In this document: in pieces, positions 15,922 through 23,778 of the stretch | Numbering within the stretch: position 1 is the stretch's first letter | Layout of the letters: every line of letters begins with the position of its first letter | Origin: Paracoccaceae bacterium | GTDB taxonomy: Bacteria > Pseudomonadota > Alphaproteobacteria > Rhodobacterales > Rhodobacteraceae | Assembly (NCBI GenBank): GCA_002708925.1 | Contig: PAPN01000013.1 | Location: 1 to 35,045 of the forward strand | Length of the DNA: 35,045 bases | Direction: 5' to 3' | Position numbers and translations under genes: made by a program | Notes under the pieces: model-generated | Databases searched by the model: none | What the model saw: only the letters and a program-made list of their open reading frames with translations | Told to the model about the DNA's origin: nothing

Positions 15922-15972
15922 CCTGTCACAATACCCCTACGGGGCCTTAGGTAAGTTGTAACAGGTGACAGG
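15922..15972. repeat. Inverted repeat upstream of the recombinase gene
   Basis: CCTGTCAC at 15922-15929 is mirrored by GTGACAGG at 15965-15972. Between them are a small hairpin (CCCCTACGGGG, 15934-15944) and GTAAGTTGTAACAGG, which partly repeats the CCTGT half-site. It overlaps the recombinase ribosome-binding site and promoter. It could be an autoregulatory operator or a res-type site. Which of these it is cannot be told from the sequence. Confidence 0.45.
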
Positions 15973-16091
15973 CATGATTCGCGAGTCTTTTCAATAGGAT
16001 AGGCGGAAACAGTGCGTTTCCCGCCCGAAATACATGAGTCTTTTAGTGGGTTAATAATAGATCAGTATTGCTTACATACTTTTGGGTGTTG

Positions 16092-16109
16092 CACGCGCTT
16101 GGGCGCGTG
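16092..16109 (-). terminator. Possible terminator after the DUF4062 gene
   Basis: CACGCGC at 16092-16098 pairs perfectly with GCGCGTG at 16103-16109 around TTGG, five bases past the DUF4062 stop. There is no real T-run afterwards (CAACACCCAAAAG on the minus strand), so termination would be weak. A second bulged stem (GGCGGAAAC with GTTTCCCGCC, about 16002-16025) lies further downstream. Confidence 0.4.
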
Positions 16110-16113
16110 GCGG

Positions 16114-17208
16114 CTAGAAAGGGATTTCGTCATCAGTGATGTGTGCAGGTGCAATATGCTTGAGCTTTATATCTCCCTCCACAATAGCGAACACGGTCTT
16201 TCCAGAATCGGCAATTCGGTGACGCCGCGCCAACCTTTTTCCTGCGTCAGTGAAGGGTTGTTCACCCTCTGAAACCATAAGGCCAACTTCAATGTAGTAA
16301 CTTACTAGCCGCTCCAAGGTGTTGCGGGAAATTGTGTATAGCCCCTTTGTATCAAAGGTCCCGAGTTCTGAGGCTAAGGCTGCACCTATTGCGTGGCATG
16401 ACTCGTCCTCTTCTCTATAGTAGCATGTTTCGCCGCCCCAGTCGCTTGTTTGCCACTGAAATGAGCTAAAAAACACGGGGAAAGCACTGATCCAAGTGCA
16501 CTTAATGCGGGCGTAGGTGCTAGTGGTATCTCCGCCGTATCCCCCCCGAACCGTCACAGGAATTAGGTCTATCTCAAGGCCGTCATCTGCGGCAGGGATT
16601 GGCGGCAGAGCCAACTCAATTTCCAGATGCCCTATTGCATCACGAAACTTTTCATTCTCCTTCCGGACCTCGTTCATCTCGCGCAACAGGGCCGCACTTG
16701 CCGTAGTATCCCCTCGCACCCAACCAACACCCGGTCGAGTGGCTTTGGCATTATCTAGGGCATCGCGCACAGCGTGCTTCAAGTCACCGGTGGTGAGCCA
16801 TGTCTTTCGCAAACGCCCATTGGAGACTTCTTGCACGAACTGGGCCAGACGGGTTTTGCCGTCATCACTGCTTTCGGTTTTGTCTGCAGAAATACTGCCG
16901 GGGTTTCCATGGAGCATTACCAAAATTGGTATCTTTTTCGATTTTGCGTAGTGATATTCCTTTTCCGTATAACTCACCCCATCAGCGGCGGGCGTCCCGT
17001 ACCGCCCTGCAACAATCAGAACATAGTAGTCGCAATTGTCTATCAGGGTTTTGATGAATTCAAACTGGTCCTCATCAGCGGCCGGAAATGATTCCATTTG
17101 AACCGGGAAATCCCCCGCACCTAAAATGGCATCCTGAACTGCCTGTCTCTCTTCCCTCAGGTCGTCGAAGGTGGAGCTAATAAATACCGAGTAACGCTTG
17201 TCGCTCAT
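16114..17208 (-). CDS. DUF4062 (TIR-like) protein, candidate defence effector
   Basis: This is a 364-residue protein. Residues 6-110 are a DUF4062 domain: YSVFISSTFDDLREERQAV, YYVLIVAGRYGTP near 61-73, VSYTEKEYHYAKSKKIPIL from 78. The family has a flavodoxin/TIR-like fold and is commonly the N-terminal domain of NTPase-type immune proteins. Glu82 or Glu84 in SYTEKEY sits where TIR enzymes keep their catalytic glutamate; that correspondence is inference. Residues 165-200 form a short heptad-like helix (LLREMNEVRKENEKFRDAI), followed by an unrecognised beta-rich domain. The last 100 residues contain a probable winged helix (LYTISRNTLERLVSYYIEVG, LMVSEGEQPFTDAGKRL). No ATPase module is present. 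It starts 2 bases after the DUF4145 stop, so the two are one operon. Base composition is AT-rich compared with the chromosome. Confidence 0.78.
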   Translation of the reverse strand: MSDKRYSVFISSTFDDLREERQAVQDAILGAGDFPVQMESFPAADEDQFEFIKTLIDNCDYYVLIVAGRYGTPAADGVSYTEKEYHYAKSKKIPILVMLHGNPGSISADKTESSDDGKTRLAQFVQEVSNGRLRKTWLTTGDLKHAVRDALDNAKATRPGVGWVRGDTTASAALLREMNEVRKENEKFRDAIGHLEIELALPPIPAADDGLEIDLIPVTVRGGYGGDTTSTYARIKCTWISAFPVFFSSFQWQTSDWGGETCYYREEDESCHAIGAALASELGTFDTKGLYTISRNTLERLVSYYIEVGLMVSEGEQPFTDAGKRLARRHRIADSGKTVFAIVEGDIKLKHIAPAHITDDEIPF

Positions 17209-17210
17209 TG

Positions 17211-17966
17211 CTATCCCTTCTTTGGCTTAATTTCTTCTTGGATGCTTTTCGCAAGCTCTTTCATCTTCTGTGCGTCATTTTCGAAAAGCTGTTTCAATAC
17301 GTAAGAATAGATTTCGAGTGCAGCCAAGTAATGTTTGGCCTTAACCGTTTCGCCATGAGATCCGAGGTTTCCGACCTCTTTCAACGAATAACATAGCTCT
17401 GCGTGGTCTTTGTGGGTGTCTGACCAAGCATCAAGCCTGCGATGTAGGCTCATTCTTATTGTATCGCCCTTCTTGCTTTTTTGTTGGGCTGGAACTTTCA
17501 ACTCGTCTAACAGAGCTTCAAGGCTCGCCCGCAACGCATTTGCAGCAGCGGACACTTCCACCCAATACAGAGAAAAACTCTTCTTAAGTTGACGTTCTAC
17601 ATCGTCAGGTGTTTCGGGAGGGATGTAACAGAGGTGAGGCGATGGGACAAACGACTTGATGATGAAATGCTCGTAATACTCCGGATGTCCATCATATCCG
17701 TACCGCTGATCGACGCTGCCTTTTCCTGAGACAAAAGCAACCTCGCCGCAGTCGTGCTTGTTGCATACACACATGACTGAGAAACGGTATTCGATCCAGT
17801 CTGGATCAAAAGCTTCATGCCCGTGTGCTGCGGCTGAGTGCGTAGGCTCAATCTTGTTGAATGTGTTTTGATCAGGTACGAGAAACCCGACATTGCATTC
17901 GGGGCAAACGTACTCAAAGTCCGGGGCGTCCGAGAAGTATTTGGGCGCAGCGATGGCAAGGGGCAT
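17211..17966 (-). CDS. Zinc-ribbon DUF4145-type protein, partner of DUF4062
   Basis: This 251-residue protein opens with a treble-clef or ribbon-like metal site (Cys21-Pro-Glu-Cys24, then Cys66, Cys68 and Cys73 in MCVCNKHDCGEV). The C-terminal half is helical and DUF4145-like: VEVSAAANALRASLEALLDE near 132-151, then MSLHRRLDAWS and SLKEVGNLGSHG with the conserved Gly-Asn...His element, ending in a Lys/Glu-rich helix. DUF4145 domains often appear in restriction and other anti-phage operons. HEPN-like chemistry is possible but not demonstrated. The start ATG 17966 has only a weak ribosome site (AATAGAG). The 9-mer array lies 100-355 bases upstream and may control this operon. Confidence 0.72.
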   Translation of the reverse strand: MPLAIAAPKYFSDAPDFEYVCPECNVGFLVPDQNTFNKIEPTHSAAAHGHEAFDPDWIEYRFSVMCVCNKHDCGEVAFVSGKGSVDQRYGYDGHPEYYEHFIIKSFVPSPHLCYIPPETPDDVERQLKKSFSLYWVEVSAAANALRASLEALLDELKVPAQQKSKKGDTIRMSLHRRLDAWSDTHKDHAELCYSLKEVGNLGSHGETVKAKHYLAALEIYSYVLKQLFENDAQKMKELAKSIQEEIKPKKG

Positions 17967-18067
17967 GGCAACTCTATTTTTCTTTGGATAACGTCCAGTA
18001 TCTTCGTCGGCAGAGGCGAACTTAGCAAGGTCTCTAATTCAAAACCTGATTTATGGTGTGGGCCGTT

Positions 18068-18321
18068 TCGCCGACCCCCGCGCCGACCTTGCGCCGACCA
18101 CTGCGCCGACCTTATAGCCATATAAATAAGGGTTGCGCCGACCGCGCCGACCACTTTTGCAGGGCGGCGGTGGATTACCGGCGGTGGGGAGCGGCAGAAA
18201 GGGCGTTTTTTAGAAGACACACTATAAAATCTAATTTTGGTCGGCGCGGTCGGCGCAGCCTTATAAATAAGGGGTTTGAGGTCGGCGCAGTGGTCGGCGC
18301 AAGGTCGGCGCAGGTCGGCGC
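18068..18321. repeat. Mirror-image array of eleven GCGCCGACC 9-mers
   Basis: Left arm: exact GCGCCGACC begins at 18080, 18091, 18103, 18135 and 18144, plus one 8/9 copy at 18068. Right arm: the reverse complement GGTCGGCGC begins at 18239, 18248, 18280, 18292, 18303 and 18313. From the centre outward the start-to-start spacings are 9, 32, 12, 11 in both arms (then 12 and 10 to the outermost copies). In each arm the 32-base gap holds an AT-rich TATAAATAAGGG block. The arms are separated by 86 bases (18153-18238) that include CTATAAAATCTAATTTT. No gene overlaps it plausibly. It lies between a terminator (18325-18351) and the DUF4145 start. Iteron origin, partition site or multi-copy operator are the candidates. 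Confidence 0.9.
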
Positions 18322-18324
18322 GGA

Positions 18325-18351
18325 AACGAAAAGGGCGGCTAACGCCGCCCC
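18325..18351 (-). terminator. Rho-independent terminator
   Basis: On the minus strand GGGCGGC (18350-18344) and GCCGCCC (18339-18333) form a perfect stem around GTTA, followed by TTTTCGTTT. It lies 28 bases past the stop of the small frameshifted gene and insulates the repeat array from it. Confidence 0.85.
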
Positions 18352-18378
18352 TCACCAGTTCCTTCTTTCCTTCGGCGT

Positions 18379-18695
18379 TCAAATCCCCAGCGCCTTCCGA
18401 CACAACCTGATATTCCGAACCGCTGCGCCTTCCTCGCCTGCGCCTTCTGCAAGTTCCTTCGGCAACTGCCGGAAGGTGTTCCCCTTGCCGCTAGGTTCAA
18501 TCAATACGCCCATTTCCTTGAGCTGGCGCAGCAACTCTTCACGCTTGCCGATGTCCACGCCCAAAACGGACGGGTCCTTGATCTTGGAGCTATCCAGATA
18601 GATCACATCGCGATCCGCCCATCCCAGATTGTTACCATAGCCAGCTCAATCAGCGCCCCTTCGCGTGCTTCGCGGATCGTCTTTTCGATCAACAT
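18379..18695 (-). pseudogene. Small phage-type gene with apparent -1 base frameshift
   Basis: ATG 18695 has an excellent ribosome site (AGGAGG at 18702-18707). It reads MLIEKTIREAREGALIE and then LAMVTIWDGRIAM before a stop at 18603-18605. Shifting frame by one base after GALIE gives AGYGNNLGWADRDVIYLD and then SSKIKDPSVLGVDIGKREEL, continuing to a stop at 18379 that is followed by a good terminator. The simplest reading is one roughly 105-residue protein broken by loss of one base near 18644. Alternatives are two overlapping genes (GTG 18606 overlaps the first stop), a programmed frameshift or a sequencing error. The C-terminal part is helical and charged. No family is recognised. Confidence 0.55.
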
Positions 18696-18927
18696 TTTGT
18701 GCCTCCTGTGCTAAGTGATGACCCCTAAATATCAGCGATTTTTCATCTCACAAGAGGGCGTTGAAATTAGCACAACCCATTGAAAATGCACATTTACGCT
18801 TGAAGCCTAAAAGGCACTTTCAAGGGTAGATTTCAAATTCAGCTTGAAGCCGAATTTGAACTATATGTTGTGCTCCTGCCGAAAGGCGCGACTATGATCT
18901 GTCGCCAATATGGAAACGGTCTGTTGT
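18696..18927. promoter_or_regulatory. AT-rich control region with nested inverted repeats
   Basis: This is an AT-rich gap between two minus-strand phage genes. TTCAAATTC at 18832-18840 mirrors GAATTTGAA at 18852-18860 around a spacer containing GCTTGAAGCC (18842-18851). The same GCTTGAAGCC also occurs at 18798-18807. An outer pair GCACAAC (18770-18776) and GTTGTGC (18867-18873) encloses both. Repeated operator-like half-sites of this kind are typical of phage repressor-controlled promoters. No repressor gene is recognisable nearby. Confidence 0.55.
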
Positions 18928-19269
18928 CTAAACAGGGCGGTGAAAATCGACTACGTCCACCAACGTGTCGAGGTCGAAGACGTCTTCAAGCTCCCAGCAA
19001 CCCCGACGGTAAATCCAGTCTCCCTCAGTTGAGGGCGTGAACTTCGCAGCGGTCAAGACACGGCGTGCAAGCGCCGGATCGTCATCAACGTGCGCAACGA
19101 AGCGGTCGAAATTAACCCGGAAGCCGCCAGCGGCGACCTTGCGCTTGTTGCGGCCAATAACGCCGCACAAGATTGCAGTCAGCTCCGCTGCAAGGGCGTC
19201 TTCGCCACGCTTGCGGTTGCCATGGCGGTCAAGGGTGCGGGGCAGCGCCCCATTCCGATGATTGTTCAT
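18928..19269 (-). CDS. Small phage-type protein of unknown function
   Basis: The 113-residue product begins MNNHRNGALPRTLDRHGNRK and is very basic at the N-terminus, then mixed: LTAILCGVIGRNKRKVAAGG, FDRFVAHVDDDPALARRVLT, GDWIYRRGCWELEDVFDLDT. ATG 19269 has AGGAAA upstream and was chosen over a longer frame start at 19413, which would overlap the preceding gene. It is the last of six closely packed genes (20981 to 18928), which suggests one phage transcript. No family recognised. Confidence 0.6.
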   Translation of the reverse strand: MNNHRNGALPRTLDRHGNRKRGEDALAAELTAILCGVIGRNKRKVAAGGFRVNFDRFVAHVDDDPALARRVLTAAKFTPSTEGDWIYRRGCWELEDVFDLDTLVDVVDFHRPV

Positions 19270-19297
19270 GTTTTTCCTGTCTTTGTTGGTGGTCTGT

Positions 19298-19459
19298 TCA
19301 GAATCCTTCGCGCGACAACGTCGCTGCGATAGCCCGTTCAATCGCGGGACAGCTCTGTCGAAATGTCTCGTAGGTCGGACACGCCGCCCTAGCCGCGCGC
19401 CAGAGGGAGGCACGGCGGCGCATCCGGTTCATTGCCAAGTTCAAGCGGTCACGCTGCAT
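19298..19459 (-). CDS. Very small phage-type ORF
   Basis: These 53 codons begin MQRDRLNLAMNRMRRRASLW and end ERAIAATLSREGF. The ATG overlaps the stop of the preceding gene by 11 bases (GAGATGCAGCGTGA), a coupling arrangement common in phage operons. The next gene starts 28 bases after its stop. The product is basic and helical, with no known family. It is accepted mainly because it fills the gap tightly, so confidence is modest. Confidence 0.42.
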   Translation of the reverse strand: MQRDRLNLAMNRMRRRASLWRAARAACPTYETFRQSCPAIERAIAATLSREGF

Positions 19460-19745
19460 CTCGCTGGCGCTCCCATTCGGCGATCTCTGCCGCGATCCTG
19501 CGGGCCTCTTCTTCATGCTGGGACTGAGTCCAGTTTGCCCGGACACTCTGCGCCCGCTGCCAGCGCTCCTGCCGCGCGCGCTTGCGCTCAACAGCCTTGC
19601 GGCGCTCTCCCTTCGGCAAGTGCATGAAATCGCCGGACGCATCATAACCAGTCGACCCCCAGCCCGCGCCGGTTTCGTTCATGACTCCATCGTCTACAAA
19701 GTCAGCGGCCACGGCGCCGCACTCCTGCATCGGACGCATCCGCAA
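19449..19745 (-). CDS. Small charged helical phage-type protein
   Basis: This ORF has up to 98 codons. After MNETGAGWGSTGYDASGDFM it becomes strongly charged and helical: LPKGERRKAVERKRARQERW, QSQHEEEARRIAAEIAEWER. The longest start (19745) overlaps the upstream gene by 44 bases. Internal ATGs at 19730 and 19682 are alternatives, the last with GGAGTC directly before it. The coiled-coil character suits a scaffold or accessory protein, but no family is recognised. Confidence 0.5.
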   Translation of the reverse strand: MRMRPMQECGAVAADFVDDGVMNETGAGWGSTGYDASGDFMHLPKGERRKAVERKRARQERWQRAQSVRANWTQSQHEEEARRIAAEIAEWERQRDAA

Positions 19746-19962
19746 TTGCGCGGAGCTTGTTGCGCTGGCGCTCAGCCGGGGTCAGAGCCGTGCCGCCGTC
19801 CGGCGTGCTCAGACGGCGCTCAAGGGTCCGGTAGTCCTGTTCGGTCAAAATACGGCGTGGGTACAGGACACAATGCCAACCCGCGCCGTGGCGGCGGAAC
19901 AGGGTCTGCCAGCTTCCGCGCTGCGCGCGGACGGCGGCTTCGATCTGGTCAAGGGTGATCAT
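19702..19962 (-). CDS. Small phage-type protein, strong ribosome site
   Basis: This 86-residue protein begins MITLDQIEAAVRAQRGSWQT and contains RHGAGWHCVLYPRRILTEQD. ATG 19962 is preceded by a perfect AGGAGG (19971-19976), which makes it one of the best supported genes in the prophage block. It starts 12 bases after the upstream gene's stop. The fold (helix, then WHCVLYP strand, then helical arm) is not assigned to any family. Confidence 0.62.
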   Translation of the reverse strand: MITLDQIEAAVRAQRGSWQTLFRRHGAGWHCVLYPRRILTEQDYRTLERRLSTPDGGTALTPAERQRNKLRAIADASDAGVRRRGR

Positions 19963-19974
19963 CGCGGGGACCTC

Positions 19975-20430
19975 CTAAACCAGCCCGTGGCGGCGCGCGT
20001 AATTCATGCGCTGCTGCGGGCTGAGTGACGCCAGAACGGCCTGATGCTCGTTCATGGTCATGGTGCTAGCGACGTCATCACGCGGCTTCGTCAGACCGCG
20101 TTCACGGGCATATTCCATGCGCTGCGCGCGGCTCATATGCGCGGTGTCTTCCTTGATCTTGGAGACTTCCGCCGCCTTCACCTCCGCCGCAATCAACTGA
20201 TTTGAAATTGAAGGTTCCTCCTTGAGCGCGTCCAGCGCGGCGGACATATCAAGTTCCACGTCGCCGCCGCTCAGGACGTGGTCCCGAACCTGCGGAAGTG
20301 CCGCGATTACCTGCGGGTCAACTTCAATGGTGGTCCGTGCGGCGAATGCTGCGCCGATGGACCCTACCGCCTTCATGAAGTTGGCGCGGTCGCTGTCTTC
20401 CATGTGCGTCAAAAGCTCTTCAATGTTCAT
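19975..20430 (-). CDS. Phage-type protein with a C-terminal QRMxYAR repeat
   Basis: This 151-residue acidic protein begins MNIEELLTHMEDSDRANFMK. It carries the same short module twice near the C-terminus: SRAQRMEYARERGL near residues 99-112 and SPQQRMNYARRHGL near 137-150, sharing QRM-YAR--GL. The repeats could be paired helical binding elements. The start ATG 20430 overlaps the stop of the upstream gene by four bases (ATGA). Position just upstream of other small genes suggests a structural or packaging accessory role, but no family is recognised. Confidence 0.62.
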   Translation of the reverse strand: MNIEELLTHMEDSDRANFMKAVGSIGAAFAARTTIEVDPQVIAALPQVRDHVLSGGDVELDMSAALDALKEEPSISNQLIAAEVKAAEVSKIKEDTAHMSRAQRMEYARERGLTKPRDDVASTMTMNEHQAVLASLSPQQRMNYARRHGLV

Positions 20431-20981
20431 GCTGCTACCTCGTGATTTTCGGCGGGATTTACGGCCCAGAGTGCCTTGGCAAAGGACTGCCAGCCTGCAT
20501 CCCCGGCGGGCAGTTCATCTGCAGCGCCGGACAAGATGAAACGGACGATTCCGGGCTGCATAAGGGCGATCTGCCCCATCCGAGAAATGGCGGGCACACC
20601 CGCAGCCGCAGCCGCGTTGCGCATGGCCTTCATGCACCCCCGCGCACGTTCGGTTTCTTCACCGGTCAAGGCGGCAAAGAATGATGCTGCGCGGCCCTGC
20701 GCATCATCGCCCAGCCACAGGCACTCCGCCTGACGTGCGGCGCGCGTCTCAGTATCGAATGCCAGCACGCGGGCGAGGTCTTCTCCGCTCAGGCCCAAAT
20801 CGCGGCGCTTACGCAGGCGGGCGACGATTTCAGGGAGGGCATAGGTGCGCCCGCGCGGTGCGGTTTCTGAAAAATGGTTCGGAGGGTACGGGTCGGACAG
20901 CCACCGCCACAGAGTGCGGTAGGGAGCGGCCAACAGGTCGCACAGGTCCGATGACCGCAGAGTCGCGGTTTCAGGGTTCAT
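20427..20981 (-). CDS. Phage-type protein with MerR/excisionase-like N-terminus
   Basis: This 184-residue protein begins TLRSSDLCDLLAAPYRTLWR and WLSDPYPPNHFSETAPRGRTY, then ALPEIVARLRKRRDLGLSG. That is a winged-helix pattern resembling MerR or DNA-packaging small subunits (helix-turn-helix, Arg-Gly-Arg-Thr-Tyr, then sub-domain helix). The remainder is alanine-rich and helical (FFAALTGEETERARGCMKAM, AAGVPAISRMGQIALMQPGI). It is the first gene of the six-gene block and overlaps the next by ATGA. A DNA-binding role such as terminase small subunit or regulator is an inference from the N-terminal pattern only. Confidence 0.62.
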   Translation of the reverse strand: MNPETATLRSSDLCDLLAAPYRTLWRWLSDPYPPNHFSETAPRGRTYALPEIVARLRKRRDLGLSGEDLARVLAFDTETRAARQAECLWLGDDAQGRAASFFAALTGEETERARGCMKAMRNAAAAAGVPAISRMGQIALMQPGIVRFILSGAADELPAGDAGWQSFAKALWAVNPAENHEVAA

Positions 20982-21143
20982 TGGGACTCCTAGGTTATGT
21001 TGGGGGAGGTCTGGTCTCGCTTGAGACCTTAGGCAGCGCGCGCTGCTGGACTTTACGGGTCCTGCCTAACACAAATCACTTGACACTGCAAATTTTCGAT
21101 CAGAACGGTCACGCGTTTGATTCGGCACGATGGTTGGTAGACA

Positions 21144-21171
21144 AGAAAAAGGCCCGCCGATGCGGCAGGCC
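21144..21171 (-). terminator. Strong rho-independent terminator
   Basis: On the minus strand GGCCTGCCG and CGGCGGGCC form a nine-pair stem (one G-U) around CAT, followed by TTTTTCTTG. It lies about 180 bases beyond the tRNA-Leu 3' end. It could end the tRNA transcript or that of a deleted element gene. Confidence 0.85.
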
Positions 21172-21238
21172 TGACCATGCAAATTGCTATGCCGCGCTCA
21201 AGACGCAAGGGGATCAACCCACATCAGGAATCACGCCT

Positions 21239-21293
21239 TGCTACACACTGCTACAGCTCAGCACGTCTGCGTAGCAATTTTGTAGCAGTAGCA
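21239..21293. repeat. Cluster of TGCTAC/GTAGCA half-sites next to tRNA
   Basis: TGCTAC occurs at 21239 and 21249, and its complement GTAGCA at 21271, 21282 and 21288: five copies within 55 bases, two facing three. Spacings are 10, 11 and 6 bases. Short repeated boxes about one helical turn apart beside a tRNA-located attachment site resemble integrase arm-type sites. The integrase that would use them is missing. Confidence 0.5.
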
Positions 21294-21349
21294 GCGAAGC
21301 GCTGCCTGCCAACTGTGACTACAATGCGAGTTTATTAATGAAATCAAGA

Positions 21350-21434
21350 TGGTGCGGGTGGAGGGACTTGAACCCCCACGCCTTGCGGCGCCAGAACCTA
21401 AATCTGGTGCGTCTACCAATTTCGCCACACCCGC
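21350..21434 (-). tRNA. tRNA-Leu (anticodon UAG)
   Basis: The minus-strand RNA starts GCGGGTGTGGCGAAATTGGT and ends CACCCGCA followed by a genome-encoded CCA (21350-21352). The acceptor stem GCGGGTG/CACCCGC is perfect. The anticodon stem CCAGA/TCTGG encloses TTTAGGT with anticodon TAG. The long variable arm GCGCCGCAAGGCGT and T-arm GGGGGTTCAAGTCCCTC confirm a class II leucine tRNA. It is the likely integration target of the element on its 3' side. Confidence 0.97.
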
Positions 21435-21501
21435 ATTGTCCAGCCCCAGGGCCGGTCCGGCGATGATTAGCAAAGAGTTTTTCCGAAGGCGAGAGCAAAA
21501 A

Positions 21502-23745
<2,244 letters not shown>

Positions 23746-23778
23746 TACCCCAAAAATAAACTGAAAGGGATTAAGGGA

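Larger units (their letters stand above)
13764..21349. mobile_element. Decayed prophage / integrative element at tRNA-Leu
   Basis: The right edge abuts the 3' (CCA) end of tRNA-Leu(UAG), a classic integration target. The left edge cuts through a tape-measure gene and a host SCO gene. Between them are a serine recombinase, putative defence cargo, a 9-mer repeat array and a set of small phage-type genes, all on the minus strand. The 16-18.9 kb part is visibly AT-richer than the flanking chromosome. No tyrosine integrase, capsid, terminase or portal gene is recognisable, and no second copy of the tRNA 3' end was seen at the left, so the element is probably immobile. Confidence 0.75.
20982..21349. 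other. Gene-free right end of the element
   Basis: No credible gene lies between the phage block and tRNA-Leu. The stretch contains the strong minus-strand terminator at 21144-21171 and the GTAGCA/TGCTAC cluster at 21239-21293. It also has an imperfect inverted pair: CAAATTGCTATGC near 21179 and GCGTAGCAATTTTG near 21269. An integrase gene would normally occupy this place and is absent. Confidence 0.6.

Noticed and set aside
18068..18321. CRISPR array
   Set aside because: Repeats are nine bases, in two orientations, with spacers of 0-23 bases and no cas genes nearby.
17597..18403. A 268-codon minus-strand frame across the 9-mer array
   Set aside because: It overlaps the DUF4145 gene in another frame and translates the repeats into low-complexity text. 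No ribosome site; treated as a shadow.
21258..21473. Small minus-strand ORF over the tRNA
   Set aside because: It translates tRNA-Leu itself (AKLVDAPDLGSG text is a well-known tRNA shadow).
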